Part shown: positions 32,841 to 46,791 of the stretch, in pieces
Layout of the letters: every line of letters begins with the position of its first letter
Position numbering within the stretch: the stretch's first letter is position 1
The notes under the pieces: model-generated
The model's input: the letters and a program-made list of their open reading frames with translations, nothing else
Databases searched by the model: none
What the model was told of the DNA's origin: nothing
Made by a program: the position numbers and the translations under genes
From: CAVVNP01 sp963800235
Lineage (GTDB): Bacteria > Actinomycetota > Acidimicrobiia > Acidimicrobiales > Iamiaceae
Direction of reading: 5' to 3'
DNA: 64,000 nucleotides
Assembly: GCA_963800235.1 (NCBI GenBank)
Contig: CAWDAD010000001.1
Location: forward strand, 124,001 to 188,000

Positions 32841-34231
32841 GCACGCTCTGGCACGGCCGGTTCGAGGGCAGCCCCGACGAGGACCTGCTCGCCTTCACGG
32901 TCTCGCTGCCCTTCGACCGCCGGCTGGCCGCCGACGACCTGGCCGGCTCCCGGGCCCACGTCCGGGGGCTGGTGCGCGGTGGGCTGCTCGACGGCGACGA
33001 GGCGGCTGCGGTGCTGGCCGCCCTGGACGAGGTCGAGGCCGAGCTGTCCGAGCAGCGCTTCGAGTACCTCGCCTCCGACGAGGACATCCACACCGCCGTC
33101 GAGCGGCGGGTCACCGAGCTGGCCGGCGACGCCGGCGCCAAGCTGCACACCGGCCGGTCGCGCAACGACCAGGTGGCGACCGACCTGCGGCTGTACGCCC
33201 GTCGGGCGACGGTCGCGGTGGCCGAGGGCGTGCTCGGCCTGCAGCAGGTGCTGCTCGACCTGGCGGCGGGGGCCGGTGACGCCCACCTGCCCGGGTACAC
33301 CCACCTGCAGCGCGCCCAGCCGGTCCTGCTGGCCCACCACCTGCTGGCCCACGGGTGGGCGCTGGCGCGCGACCTCGACCGCCTGCTGGCCTCGGCGGTC
33401 CGGGCCGACGTCTGCCCGCTCGGGGCGGGCGCCCTGGCGGGGTCGTCGCTGCCGCTCGACCCGGCCGGGGTGGCCGCCGACCTCGGCTTCGCCGCCGCCT
33501 TCGAGAACTCCCTCGACGCGGTCAGCGACCGCGACTTCGTGGCCGAGCTGCTCTTCGACCTCGCCCTGCTCGGCGTCCACCTCTCACGGATCGGCGAGGA
33601 GGTCTGCCTGTGGGCCAGCGACGAGTTCGGCTTCCTGCAGCTGGCCGACGCCTACAGCACCGGGTCCTCGATGCTCCCGCAGAAGAAGAACCCCGACATC
33701 GGCGAGCTGGCCCGGGGCAAGGCCGGCCGCCTGGTCGGCAACCTCACCGCCCTGCTCACCACCCTGAAGGGCCTGCCGCTCGCCTACAACCGCGACCTGC
33801 AGGAGGACAAGGAGCCGCTGTTCGACTCCGTCGACCAGGTGCGGCTCGCGCTGGCGGCCCTGTCCGGCCTGCTCGAGGCCTCGACCTTCGACCACGACCG
33901 CATGGCGGCCGCGGCCGACCACCCGGCCAGCGCCGCCACCGACCTGGCCGAGCTGCTCGTCACGCGTGGGGTCCCCTTCCGTCAGGCCCACGCCGTGGTG
34001 GGCGCGTTGGTGCGTCGCAGCCTGGCGGGGGAGGGCGCCCTGGCCGAGCTCGTCTCGGCCGAGCCGACGCTCGGACCCGACGCCGCCGCCCTGCTCGAGC
34101 CGGGCGTCTCGGTCACCCGGCGCACGACCCGGGGCGGGGCCGGGCCGGCGGCGGTGGCCGACCAGCTGGAGCGGTTCACGGCGCAGATCGCGGCCGACCG
34201 GGGACGCCTCGCCCCGGCCACCGGGGGCTAG
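32837..34231 (+). CDS. argH: Argininosuccinate lyase
   Basis: A 464-residue lyase releasing arginine and fumarate. N-terminal LWHGRFEG, then EDIHTAVERRVTEL, KLHTGRSRNDQVATDLRL (active-site TGRSRND) and the fumarase/lyase signature GSSMLPQKKNPD with the flexible serine loop. Last biosynthetic gene of the operon; the GTG start overlaps argG. Confidence 0.97.
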   Translation: MSTLWHGRFEGSPDEDLLAFTVSLPFDRRLAADDLAGSRAHVRGLVRGGLLDGDEAAAVLAALDEVEAELSEQRFEYLASDEDIHTAVERRVTELAGDAGAKLHTGRSRNDQVATDLRLYARRATVAVAEGVLGLQQVLLDLAAGAGDAHLPGYTHLQRAQPVLLAHHLLAHGWALARDLDRLLASAVRADVCPLGAGALAGSSLPLDPAGVAADLGFAAAFENSLDAVSDRDFVAELLFDLALLGVHLSRIGEEVCLWASDEFGFLQLADAYSTGSSMLPQKKNPDIGELARGKAGRLVGNLTALLTTLKGLPLAYNRDLQEDKEPLFDSVDQVRLALAALSGLLEASTFDHDRMAAAADHPASAATDLAELLVTRGVPFRQAHAVVGALVRRSLAGEGALAELVSAEPTLGPDAAALLEPGVSVTRRTTRGGAGPAAVADQLERFTAQIAADRGRLAPATGG

Positions 34232-34238
34232 CGCCCCG

Positions 34239-34622
34239 GTGGCGCACCGGCACCGGGTCCGCATCCGGTACCAGGAGGTCGACATGCAGCGGGTGGTGTT
34301 CAACGCGCACTACCTGACCTACCTCGACGACACCATGGCGACCTGGTTCGAGGCGGCGTTCGGCTGGACCGGGCAGGACGACGAGATCGACTGGATGCTG
34401 GCGAAGGTCGTGCTCGAGTGGCAGGGGTCGACCTCCTACGGCGACGTCCTCGACATCGAGGCCCGGGTGTCGCGGTGGGGCACGACATCGTTCGACGTGG
34501 CCTTCGTCGGGACCGTCGCCGAGCGCCCGGTCTTCACCGCCACGGTCACCTACGTCTGCGTCGAGCCGGGCGCCAACACCAAGGTCGCGGTGTCCGAGGA
34601 GCTCAAGCTGGCGCTCGGCTGA
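34239..34622 (+). CDS. YbgC-type acyl-CoA thioesterase (hotdog fold)
   Basis: A 127-residue single-hotdog protein. RVRIRYQEVDMQRVVFNAHYLTYLDD carries the 4HBT catalytic aspartate (EVD), with FNAH in place of the more usual YHAN; the rest (VLEWQGSTSYGDVLDIEAR) fits the fold. The substrate is probably a CoA thioester, unknown in detail. The GTG start lies seven bases after argH, so it is likely part of that transcript. It also resembles thioesterases used with phospholipid synthesis. Confidence 0.82.
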   Translation: MAHRHRVRIRYQEVDMQRVVFNAHYLTYLDDTMATWFEAAFGWTGQDDEIDWMLAKVVLEWQGSTSYGDVLDIEARVSRWGTTSFDVAFVGTVAERPVFTATVTYVCVEPGANTKVAVSEELKLALG

Positions 34623-34653
34623 CGGGCTCCGCAGCCGTCGATCGGCCGGGCGT

Positions 34654-34659
34654 TACGGT
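34654..34659 (+). promoter_or_regulatory. -10 box TACGGT, leaderless promoter of the ABC transporter
   Basis: TACGGT, seven bases before the ATG of the ABC ATPase gene, so the exporter pair probably has its own leaderless promoter. Confidence 0.45.
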
Positions 34660-34666
34660 GCTCGAC

Positions 34667-35425
34667 ATGGCTGCACCGACCGCCCCACCCGCCACCGTCC
34701 ACGGCTCGGTCGCCCGTGCCGTCGACGCGGTCAAGGTCTACGGCTCCGGTGTCACCGAGGTGGTGGCCCTCGACCACGTCAGCGTCGACTTCCCGTCGGG
34801 TCGCTTCAGCGCCATCATGGGCCCGTCCGGGTCCGGCAAGTCGACCCTGATGCACTGCCTGGCCGGCCTCGACACGGTGACCTCGGGCCAGATGCTGCTC
34901 GGCGACGTCGACGTGTCGAAGCTCTCCGACACCCAGCTCACCCTGCTGCGCCGCGAGCGCATCGGCTTCGTCTTCCAGGCGTTCAACCTGGTGCCGACCC
35001 TGACCGCCGAGGAGAACATCACCCTCCCGATGGACCTGGCCGGCACCAAGCCCGACCAGCAGTGGTTCGACTCGGTCATCGAGACGGTGGGGCTGGCCAA
35101 GCGGCTGAAGCACCGGCCGTCCGAGCTGTCGGGCGGTCAGCAGCAGCGGGTGGCGGTGGCCAGAGCGCTCGCCAGCCGGCCCCAGGTCATCTTCGCCGAC
35201 GAGCCCACCGGGAACCTCGACTCGCGTTCGGGCGAGGAGATCCTCGGGTTCATGCGGCGGGCCGTCGACGACTTCGGCCAGAGCATCGTCATGGTGACCC
35301 ACGACCCGATCGCCGCCGGCTACGCCGACAGCGCCCTGTTCCTCGCCGACGGCAAGATCGTCGGCCGGCTCGACCAGCCGACGGCCGAGTCGGTGCTCGA
35401 CCGGATGAAGGACCTGGGGGCCTAG
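34667..35425 (+). CDS. ABC transporter ATP-binding protein (MacB/LolD type)
   Basis: A 252-residue ATPase. Walker A GPSGSGKST, Q-loop VFQAFNLVPTL, signature LSGGQQQRVAVARAL, Walker B VIFADEPTGNLD and switch His in VMVTHD. The LDSRSGEEIL and PTLTAEENI stretches place it with MacB/LolD/FtsE-type ATPases that drive mechanotransmission rather than channel transport. It pairs with the FtsX-like permease six bases downstream. The substrate is unknown; lipoproteins, peptides or drugs are possible. Confidence 0.93.
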   Translation: MAAPTAPPATVHGSVARAVDAVKVYGSGVTEVVALDHVSVDFPSGRFSAIMGPSGSGKSTLMHCLAGLDTVTSGQMLLGDVDVSKLSDTQLTLLRRERIGFVFQAFNLVPTLTAEENITLPMDLAGTKPDQQWFDSVIETVGLAKRLKHRPSELSGGQQQRVAVARALASRPQVIFADEPTGNLDSRSGEEILGFMRRAVDDFGQSIVMVTHDPIAAGYADSALFLADGKIVGRLDQPTAESVLDRMKDLGA

Positions 35426-35430
35426 TCCCG

Positions 35431-37983
35431 ATGCTGCGGATCGGCCTGAAGACCCTCTGGGCGCACAAGCGCCGCCTGATCGGCACCTCGCTCGCCGTGG
35501 TGCTCGGCATCGCCTTCCTCACCGGCACCCTCGTCCTCGGCAGCACCCTGCGGGCCACCTTCGACGAGCTGTTCACCAGCGTGAACAAGGGCACCGACGC
35601 CGTCGTGCGCAGCTCCACCAAGTTCGAGAGCGACCGGGGCGGCACCCAGCGGCCGCCCATCGACGCCTCCCTGCTCGGCAAGGTCCGCTCCGTCCCGGGC
35701 GTGGCCGAGGCCCAGCCCGAGGTGGACGGGTACGGGGTGCTGCTCGGCAAGGACGGCAAGCAGGTCACCTCGAACGGCCCGCCGATGACCGCCGGCAACT
35801 GGATCGGCACCAGCCCGCTCAACCCCTTCCAGCTGGCGCAGGGACGAGCCCCGTCCGGCCCGCACGAGGCCATCATCGACCGCGGCCTGGCGAAGCGGGC
35901 CCACGTCGGCGTGGGCGACACCACGACCGTCCAGCTGCCGCAGCCCTACCGGGTCACCATCGTGGGCATCGCCACCTTCGGTGGCGAGGACAGCGCCGCC
36001 GGACAGACCTTCACCGGCCTCACCACCGCAGTCGCCCAGCAGGAGATCCTGCACAGCACCGCCAAGGTCGGCGCCATCCGGGTCCGGGCCGCCCCGGGGG
36101 TGTCGCAGGAGCAGGTCGCGGCGTCCGTGCAGAAGGTGCTCCCCGCCGGCACCCAGGCCATCACCGGCTCGGCGCTCACCGCGGAGCAGAAGAAGCAGAT
36201 CGGCGCCGGGTTCCTCGACTTCCTGACCACGTTCCTGCTGATCTTCGCCATCATCGCCCTCGTCGTGGCGGTGTTCAGCATCTACAACACCTTCTCGATC
36301 ATCATGGCCCAGCGCACCCGCGAGTCGGCCCTGCTCCGGGCGCTCGGCGCCTCCCGGCGCCAGGTGCTGCGATCGGTGCTGGTCGAGACGCTGTGCGTGG
36401 GGCTGTTCGGCGCGGTCGTCGGGCTGGTCGCAGGCCTCGGGGTCGCCCTCGGGCTGAACGGGCTCTTCCAGGCGCTCGGCGCCGACCTGCCCACCCACGC
36501 CCTGGTCGTCACCCCGGGCACCATCGTCGCCGCCATCGTCGTCGGCGTGGTCGTCACCGTGGCCGCCGGCCTGGTGCCGGCGCTCCGGTCGTCGCGGGTC
36601 GCCCCCATGGCAGCGCTCCGCGACGTCGAGGTCGACGAGTCGAGCTCGTCGGTCGGGCGCCTGATCTCCGGCGCGGTGATCGCCGCCGTCGGCCTCGTCG
36701 TGATCGTGCTCGGCACGACCGGTGGTCAGGCGACCACCACGGGCATCGGCGGCGGCCTGCTGCTCGTCGGGGTGGTCGTGCTCGGCCCGGTGGTGGCCCG
36801 CCCGGCGGCCTCGATCATCGGGCTCCCGGCGGCCCGCACCCGCGGGATGTCGGGCGTGCTGGCCCGTGAGAACGCCATGCGCAACCCGAAGCGCACCGCG
36901 AGCACCGCCGCCGCCCTGCTCGTCGGGGTCGCGGTCGTCACCCTGTTCACCGTCATCGGCGCCTCGCTCGTGGCCTCGGTCAACCAGAGCGTCGACCGGT
37001 CCTTCGCCGGCGACCTGGTCCTCACGAGCGGCGGCTTCGGCGGCGGCGGCGGCCGGGGCTTCAGCCCCCAGCTCGCCACCCAGCTCAACCAGGTGCCGCA
37101 GGTCGAGGATGCCGCCGGCGTCAGCGTCGGCGCCGTCAAGGTGAACACCTTCGACGCCACCGTGATCGCCGCCGACCCGGCCCGGTTGGCGGCGGTGATC
37201 AAGCTCGAGGTCACCGCCGGACGGGTGCAGGGCCTGGCCACCGACCAGATCGCGGTGTCCGACTCGATGGCGCGGACCTCGGGCCTCCACGTGGGCAGCG
37301 GCGTCACCCTGCAGCTCCCCGACGGCTCGAAGCAGCCGGTCACCATCGGCGCCATCTACAAGAGCTCCGACATCCTGCAGACCGACTACATCCTCCCGCA
37401 GCAGCTCTACGCCGCCCACGCCCCGCAGGTCCTCGACCAGCAGGCGCTCATCAAGCTGCGGCCCGGGGTCAGCCTGGCCGACGGCCAGCGGGCGGTCGAG
37501 AAGGTCGCCAAGGCCTACCCCGGCGTGAAGGTCCAGAACCGCTCGCAGTTCCGGGACACGATCGCCCAGGGCGTCGCCACCTTCCTGGCGCTGGTGTACG
37601 CCATGCTCCTGCTGGCGGTGATCATCGCCCTGTTCGGGATCGCCAACACCCTGTCGCTGTCGGTCTACGAGCGCACCCGGGAGATCGGCCTGATCCGTGC
37701 GGTGGGTGGTTTGCGGTCCCAGATCCGGAGCATGGTGCGCTGGGAGTCGGTGATGATCTCGGTGTTCGCGACCGTCGGTGGCATCGGCCTCGGCGTGTTC
37801 GTCGGCTGGGCCCTGATCCACTCGGGCTCGAGCTCGGGATCGGGCTCCCCGACCGTCTTCGACCCCGGCCTGCCCCAGCTCGTCGTGGTGCTGCTCGTCG
37901 GTGCCTTCGTCGGGCTCATCGCCTCGATCCGCCCGGCCCGCCGCGCCGCCCGGCTGAACGTGCTGCGGGCGATCGCCACCTAG
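35431..37983 (+). CDS. FtsX-like ABC transporter permease, two-domain
   Basis: An 850-residue permease with two FtsX units. An N-terminal membrane segment (LIGTSLAVVLGIAFLTGTLVL region, about residues 15-38) is followed by a large extracytoplasmic domain. Three membrane segments lie around residues 265-385. A membrane pair near 410-450 precedes a second first-segment (about 490-520), a second external domain and three final segments (about 705-845). Such long permeases are common in actinobacteria beside MacB-like ATPases. A glycine-rich loop (FGGGGGRGF region) lies near residue 535. Confidence 0.92.
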   Translation: MLRIGLKTLWAHKRRLIGTSLAVVLGIAFLTGTLVLGSTLRATFDELFTSVNKGTDAVVRSSTKFESDRGGTQRPPIDASLLGKVRSVPGVAEAQPEVDGYGVLLGKDGKQVTSNGPPMTAGNWIGTSPLNPFQLAQGRAPSGPHEAIIDRGLAKRAHVGVGDTTTVQLPQPYRVTIVGIATFGGEDSAAGQTFTGLTTAVAQQEILHSTAKVGAIRVRAAPGVSQEQVAASVQKVLPAGTQAITGSALTAEQKKQIGAGFLDFLTTFLLIFAIIALVVAVFSIYNTFSIIMAQRTRESALLRALGASRRQVLRSVLVETLCVGLFGAVVGLVAGLGVALGLNGLFQALGADLPTHALVVTPGTIVAAIVVGVVVTVAAGLVPALRSSRVAPMAALRDVEVDESSSSVGRLISGAVIAAVGLVVIVLGTTGGQATTTGIGGGLLLVGVVVLGPVVARPAASIIGLPAARTRGMSGVLARENAMRNPKRTASTAAALLVGVAVVTLFTVIGASLVASVNQSVDRSFAGDLVLTSGGFGGGGGRGFSPQLATQLNQVPQVEDAAGVSVGAVKVNTFDATVIAADPARLAAVIKLEVTAGRVQGLATDQIAVSDSMARTSGLHVGSGVTLQLPDGSKQPVTIGAIYKSSDILQTDYILPQQLYAAHAPQVLDQQALIKLRPGVSLADGQRAVEKVAKAYPGVKVQNRSQFRDTIAQGVATFLALVYAMLLLAVIIALFGIANTLSLSVYERTREIGLIRAVGGLRSQIRSMVRWESVMISVFATVGGIGLGVFVGWALIHSGSSSGSGSPTVFDPGLPQLVVVLLVGAFVGLIASIRPARRAARLNVLRAIAT

Positions 37984-37989
37984 GCCGCG

Positions 37990-38619
37990 GTGCCGACCAG
38001 GCGGCCGTCGGCCACCGGGGTCCACGGTCGGCGCCTGACCCGGCGCGCCCTGGGCGGCTCGGCCCTCGACGTGGCGCCGGTGCTGCTGAACAAGGTCCTC
38101 GTCCACGACGGTCGGGCCGTGCGCATCGTGGAGACCGAGGCCTACCGGGGTGAGCTCGACCCCGCCAGCCACGCCTTCCGGGGACGGACGAACCGCAACG
38201 CCTCGATGTTCGGGCGGCCGGGGCTGCTCTACGTGTACTTCACCTACGGGATGCACTGGTGCGCCAACGTGGTGTGCGGCGAGGAGGGCGTCGCCGAGGC
38301 CGTGCTGCTGCGGGCCGGGGAGCCGGTGGCGGGGATCGAGGCCATGCGCGCCGCCCGCCCGGCGGCCCGCCGGGACCGCGACCTGGCCAGCGGACCCGCC
38401 CGACTCTGCCAAGCGCTCGGGGTCGACGGCGGGCTCGACGGCGCCGACCTGGTCACCGCCGACCGGGGGATCACGTTGCTCGACGACGGCACCGCCCCGC
38501 CCCGTCGCCCGGCCCGGTCGACCCGGATCGGGCTGCGGGCGGGCGCCGACCTGCCCTGGCGGTTCACCGTGGCCACCAGCCCCCACCTCTCACGGCCCCA
38601 CCGCCCGGTGGCCGGGTGA
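37990..38619 (+). CDS. mpg: DNA-3-methyladenine glycosylase (AAG/MPG family)
   Basis: A 209-residue base-excision repair enzyme that removes alkylated purines. IVETEAYRGELDPASHAFRG with the catalytic glutamate, RNASMFGRPGLLYVYFTYGM, DLASGPARLCQALG and STRIGLRAGADLPWRF are typical of the AAG fold. The GTG start follows the permease by six bases. In Mycobacterium tuberculosis the homologue (Rv1688) also directly precedes tyrS. Its stop overlaps the NUDIX gene (GTGA). Confidence 0.95.
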   Translation: MPTRRPSATGVHGRRLTRRALGGSALDVAPVLLNKVLVHDGRAVRIVETEAYRGELDPASHAFRGRTNRNASMFGRPGLLYVYFTYGMHWCANVVCGEEGVAEAVLLRAGEPVAGIEAMRAARPAARRDRDLASGPARLCQALGVDGGLDGADLVTADRGITLLDDGTAPPRRPARSTRIGLRAGADLPWRFTVATSPHLSRPHRPVAG

Positions 38620-39221
38620 GCCCGTCGCTGCGGGCCCTGTCGGCCGGGTCGGCCGGGCTGGCGCGGTCCTCGGACCCGTCGGTGGCCGCCCGGCAGGTCG
38701 CGGCCGCCCGGCTCGCGCCGGCGCAGGAGCCGACCCGCCGCCGGCTGCTCGACCTGATCGGTGGCCATCCCCACGCCGCCGATCGGGCCGACCGCCCCGG
38801 CCACCTCACCGCCTCTGCCGTGGTCGTCGACCCCGCACGGCGAGCCACGCTGCTGATGCTGCACGCCAAGCTCGGGCGCTGGTTCCAGCCGGGAGGCCAC
38901 GCCGACGGCAACACCAACCTGGCCGGTGTCGCCCTCGACGAAGCCGCCGAGGAGACCGGGGTCGAGGGCCTGGTGGTGCTGGTCCCCGCCATCGACGTGG
39001 ACGTGCACCGGGTCGCTCCCCCCGGCGAGGACGCCCACCTGCACTTCGATCTGCGCCACCTCGTGCTGAGCCCGCCCGGGGCCGAGGAGCGGGCCAACCA
39101 CGAGTCGCGGGCGCTGCGGTGGGTCACCACGTCCGACCTCGAAGAGCTGCGCCCGCCGGTCGATGCGAGCACCCGCCGGCTGGTGGGCCGCGGCCTCGCT
39201 CTGGCGGCCGACCTGGGGTGA
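38616..39221 (+). CDS. NUDIX hydrolase
   Basis: A 201-residue protein translationally coupled to mpg. The NUDIX box reads GGHADGNTNLAGVAL then DEAAEETGVEG: the EE of the metal site is kept, while the usual arginine of RE is aspartate and the first glutamate of the box falls as threonine. Related actinobacterial NUDIX proteins with GGHxE-type boxes have a similar shape. It has an N-terminal extension of about 65 residues. Coupling to a DNA glycosylase suggests nucleotide sanitation, but the substrate cannot be told. Confidence 0.8.
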   Translation: MSPSLRALSAGSAGLARSSDPSVAARQVAAARLAPAQEPTRRRLLDLIGGHPHAADRADRPGHLTASAVVVDPARRATLLMLHAKLGRWFQPGGHADGNTNLAGVALDEAAEETGVEGLVVLVPAIDVDVHRVAPPGEDAHLHFDLRHLVLSPPGAEERANHESRALRWVTTSDLEELRPPVDASTRRLVGRGLALAADLG

Positions 39222-39254
39222 TCGGTCGGGGCGGTCGGGGCGGTCGGCGGTCGC

Positions 39255-39800
39255 TCAGCCGACGTCGAGGGTCGGGGCGCAGTCCGGCATGTCGTTGATG
39301 TCGGCGAAGTTCTTGATCACCGTGTCGTAGGGGTCGTTGGCCTTCGGCTTCTCGTCGACCAGGTACTTCGCCTGGGGATCGGTGCGCAGCCGGGCGGCGT
39401 AGTCGCGCCGGTCGCGCAGCAGGACCCGCCAGTCGGTGACCCAGTCCCGGACGATCCGGGCGTCGCCGGCGTCGTCGGGGCGGTCGGCGGCGATGGCGTC
39501 GACCATGGCGGTGAGGCGGTCGGTGGCCTGGTCGACCACCCCGGCGCGGGCGGTGGCGTTCGGTGAGTCGCTCGCCGGGGGCAGCTGGTTGATCGAGCGG
39601 CGGGCGTCCGCGCAGCGGCGGGCGGTCCGGCTCACGAAGGCGCGGTCGTGGAGGTAGTCGGGGTTCTGCTTGTCGAACCAGCCCGCGAAGATCAGGAACC
39701 AGAAGATCACCAGGCCGACCACGACCACGATGGCGAGCACGCGCCCGGGGGTGAAGCCACGCCGGTCCGGCTCGCGCTCGATCGTGGGGAGCGATGGCAC
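39255..39800 (-). CDS. Small single-pass membrane protein, unknown function
   Basis: A 181-residue protein with a GTG start. A short charged N-terminus (MPSLPTIEREPDRRGFTPG) leads to one membrane segment, about residues 21-41, followed by an external domain of about 140 residues rich in charged and Asp/Arg residues (QNPDYLHDRAFVSRTARR, and DYAARLRTDPQAKYLVD). No known motif is recognised; there is one Cys near each end of the external domain (CADAR, DCAPTL) that could form a disulfide. It is convergent with the NUDIX gene and divergent from tyrS. Confidence 0.6.
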   Translation of the reverse strand: MPSLPTIEREPDRRGFTPGRVLAIVVVVGLVIFWFLIFAGWFDKQNPDYLHDRAFVSRTARRCADARRSINQLPPASDSPNATARAGVVDQATDRLTAMVDAIAADRPDDAGDARIVRDWVTDWRVLLRDRRDYAARLRTDPQAKYLVDEKPKANDPYDTVIKNFADINDMPDCAPTLDVG

Positions 39801-39896
39801 CGCACCACCCTTGCAGCACCGGTGGTCGCGCTCCCAGCGGGGCGGGGCGGCGTCGAGGTGGACCGCATCGCCGGGGAGCGGCGACAGTGTTCGGCT

Positions 39897-41190
39897 GTGA
39901 GCGTCCCGCCGAGCGAGCTGCTGACCGACCTCGAGGCCCGCGGGCTGGTGCACGACACCACCGATCGCTCGGCGCTGGCCGATCGGCTGGCCTCCGGACC
40001 GGTGACGCTCTACCAGGGCTACGACCCGACCGCCGACAGCCTCCACGTCGGCAGCCTGCTGGGCCTGGTCACCCTGCGCCGCTTCCAGCAGGCGGGGCAC
40101 CGGGTGCTGGCGCTGGCGGGTGGCGCCACCGGCATGATCGGCGACCCGAGCGGCCGGTCCGACGAGCGCAACCTCCTCGACGAGGCCGAGCTGGCGGCGA
40201 ACGTGGCGGCCATCTCGGCCCAGATCGGCCGCTTCGTCGAGCTGGGCGACGGACCGGGCGCGTCGAAGCTGGTCGACAACCTGGCCTGGACCGAGCCCCT
40301 CGGCGTGCTCGAGTTCCTGCGCGACGTGGGCAAGCACCTGACCGTCAACCAGATGGTCGCCAAGGAGTCGGTGCGGGCCCGGCTGGCGTCGGAGGCGGGG
40401 ATCTCCTTCACCGAGTTCAGCTACATGCTCCTGCAGGCCAACGACTACCTCTGGCTGCACGAGCACGAGGGGTGCGAGCTGCAGGTCGGCGGGTCGGACC
40501 AGTGGGGCAACATCACCGCCGGCATCGACCTGGTCCGGCGTCGCACCGGCCACGCCGTCCACGGCCTGACCTGGCCGCTCGTCGCCCGCTCCGACGGGGT
40601 GAAGATGGGCAAGAGCCAGTCCGGGGCGGTCTGGCTGTCGGCCGAGCGCACCTCGCCCTACGCCTTCTTCCAGTGGTGGATGCAGGTGCCCGACGACGGA
40701 CGTCGAGCGCTTCCTGCTCGGGTTCAGCGCCGAGCCGGTGGTCCGCTGCCGCGAGCTGGCGGCCGAGCACGCCGCCGACCCCGGCCGCCGCACCGGCCAA
40801 CGTCAGCTGGCCCGGGAGCTCACCGCCCTCGTCCACGGCGACGCCGAGGCGGCCGCCGCCGAGGCGGCCTCGGCCGTGCTGTTCGGGGGCCCGGTGGCCG
40901 ACGTCGACGGGGCGGCCCTGGCCGCGGTGGCCGCCGAGGTGCCCACCTGGGCGGTCGGCCGCACCGAGCTCTCCGACGGCGTCGACCTGGTCGACGTGCT
41001 GGTGGGGACCGGCCTCACCGCCTCAAAGGGTGAGGCCCGCCGGGCCATCGAGCAGGGGGGCGCCACCGTCAACGACCGGCGGGCCGGCCCGGGCGAGCGG
41101 GTGGGCGTCGACGACCTGCTCGACGGCCGCCACGTCCTCGTGCGACGGGGCAAGCGCAGCTACGCCATGCTGGTGGCGGACGGTCCGTGA
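39897..41190 (+). CDS. tyrS: Tyrosine-tRNA ligase, one frame break
   Basis: A class I synthetase of about 430 residues. VTLYQGYDPTADSLHVGSLL contains the HIGH-like HVGS, QVGGSDQWGNITAGIDL the amino-acid site and GVKMGKSQSG the KMSKS-like KMGKS. Near 40697 one extra base (CGACGGACG where CGACGACG is expected) breaks the frame: the protein continues in the other frame as VERFLLGFSAEPVVRCREL and ends with an S4-like RNA-binding domain (GLTASKGEARRAIEQGGATV). The gene therefore probably encodes a full enzyme and the extra base is likely a sequencing error. Confidence 0.9.
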
Positions 41191-41244
41191 CCGCGCCCTG
41201 CCCGCCGGGCGGGCGATGACGAGCGTCACACCTCCGCTCTCAGG

Positions 41245-41273
41245 TTGACACCCCTGCCGGCCGCCGGTAGCTT
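41245..41273 (+). promoter_or_regulatory. rRNA operon promoter
   Basis: A consensus -35, TTGACA (41245-41250), a 17-base spacer and a TAGCTT -10 (41268-41273), followed by a GC-rich discriminator (GGCGACC). It is the strongest promoter seen in the window and lies about 325 bases before the 16S gene. Confidence 0.85.
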
Positions 41274-41598
41274 GGCGACCCGCTTCGCAAGGCCGTTTCG
41301 GCCGGCGGAACGCACCCGGCACCTCGGTCCGCGATCCGGACACGTGCCACCGCCGAAGACGCCCCTCACGCAGGGGCTGGCGCTCCTTGAAAACGGAATA
41401 GAGGACGAAAAAGTCAGTGCGGGCGACTGCACCGTGGCCCTCGGGTCGTGCGTGCAGCGTCAAAGAATGCAATGAAACGCACTAAGACGGACAACTTCAA
41501 CGTTGGCCGTCCTGGTGCCAGTCGGGGAGAGACGTCAGGTCTCGACCCGGCTCTCCGATCGAGTTCCACGATGCCCTCGGGCTTCGGGGAGCAAGGTC
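41274..41598 (+). other. rRNA leader with boxB-boxA antitermination signal
   Basis: No gene is seen. The boxB-like hairpin GCCCCT-CACGC-AGGGGC (41361-41377) is followed by a boxA, CTCCTTGAAAAC (41383-41394), very close to the actinobacterial boxA. NusB/S10 loading here would keep polymerase through the operon. A second hairpin (GCCG-TTT-CGGC) lies near 41302. The remainder contains the 5' processing region of 16S. Confidence 0.8.
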
Positions 41599-46494
<4,896 letters not shown>

Positions 46495-46572
46495 ATCAAC
46501 ATCGATGCGCGTGCTCGCTATGGAGTGCTCGAGGGATCGAGCCGGTTCGCCGGCCCCTCTTGACAACACAGA

Positions 46573-46690
46573 TCTTCGGTGGCCATGGCGGCGGGGTCAC
46601 ACCCGTTCCCATTCCGAACACGGTCGTTAAGCCCGCCCGCGCCGATGGTACTTGGGGAGAGATCCCCTGGGAGAGTAGGACGCCGCCGGA
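46573..46690 (+). rRNA. rrf: 5S ribosomal RNA
   Basis: About 118 bases beginning CTTCGGTGGCCATGGCGGCG and ending at GGACGCCGCCGG; the core CATTCCGAACACGG, GCCGATGGTAC and GGGAGAGTAGGAC are conserved. The first and last bases form helix 1. It follows 23S by about 80 bases. Confidence 0.94.
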
Positions 46691-46700
46691 TCTCGCCGAT

Positions 46701-46737
46701 CGAAGGCCCCCACCGCAACCGACGGTGGGGGCCTTCG
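46701..46737 (+). terminator. rRNA operon terminator hairpin
   Basis: A perfect 14-bp stem, CGAAGGCCCCCACC (46701-46714) with GGTGGGGGCCTTCG (46724-46737), and a nine-base loop. There is no U-rich tail, as is common for actinobacterial hairpin terminators. Confidence 0.85.
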
Positions 46738-46779
46738 TCGCGTCCGGCGTCAGATTCGGGCGCGCCGCAGGCCCGCCGG

Positions 46780-46785
46780 TACCGT
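46780..46785 (+). promoter_or_regulatory. -10 box TACCGT, leaderless promoter of the RGG-TPR gene
   Basis: TACCGT, six bases before the ATG at 46792, in a CCGGTACCGT context like the others. It supports that ATG as the start of the RGG-rich gene. Confidence 0.5.
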
Positions 46786-46791
46786 GCCGGG

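Noticed and set aside
35422..38586. A minus-strand open frame of more than 1000 codons opposite the ABC permease and mpg
   Set aside because: Same shadow effect; the plus-strand genes explain the base composition and contain recognisable domains.
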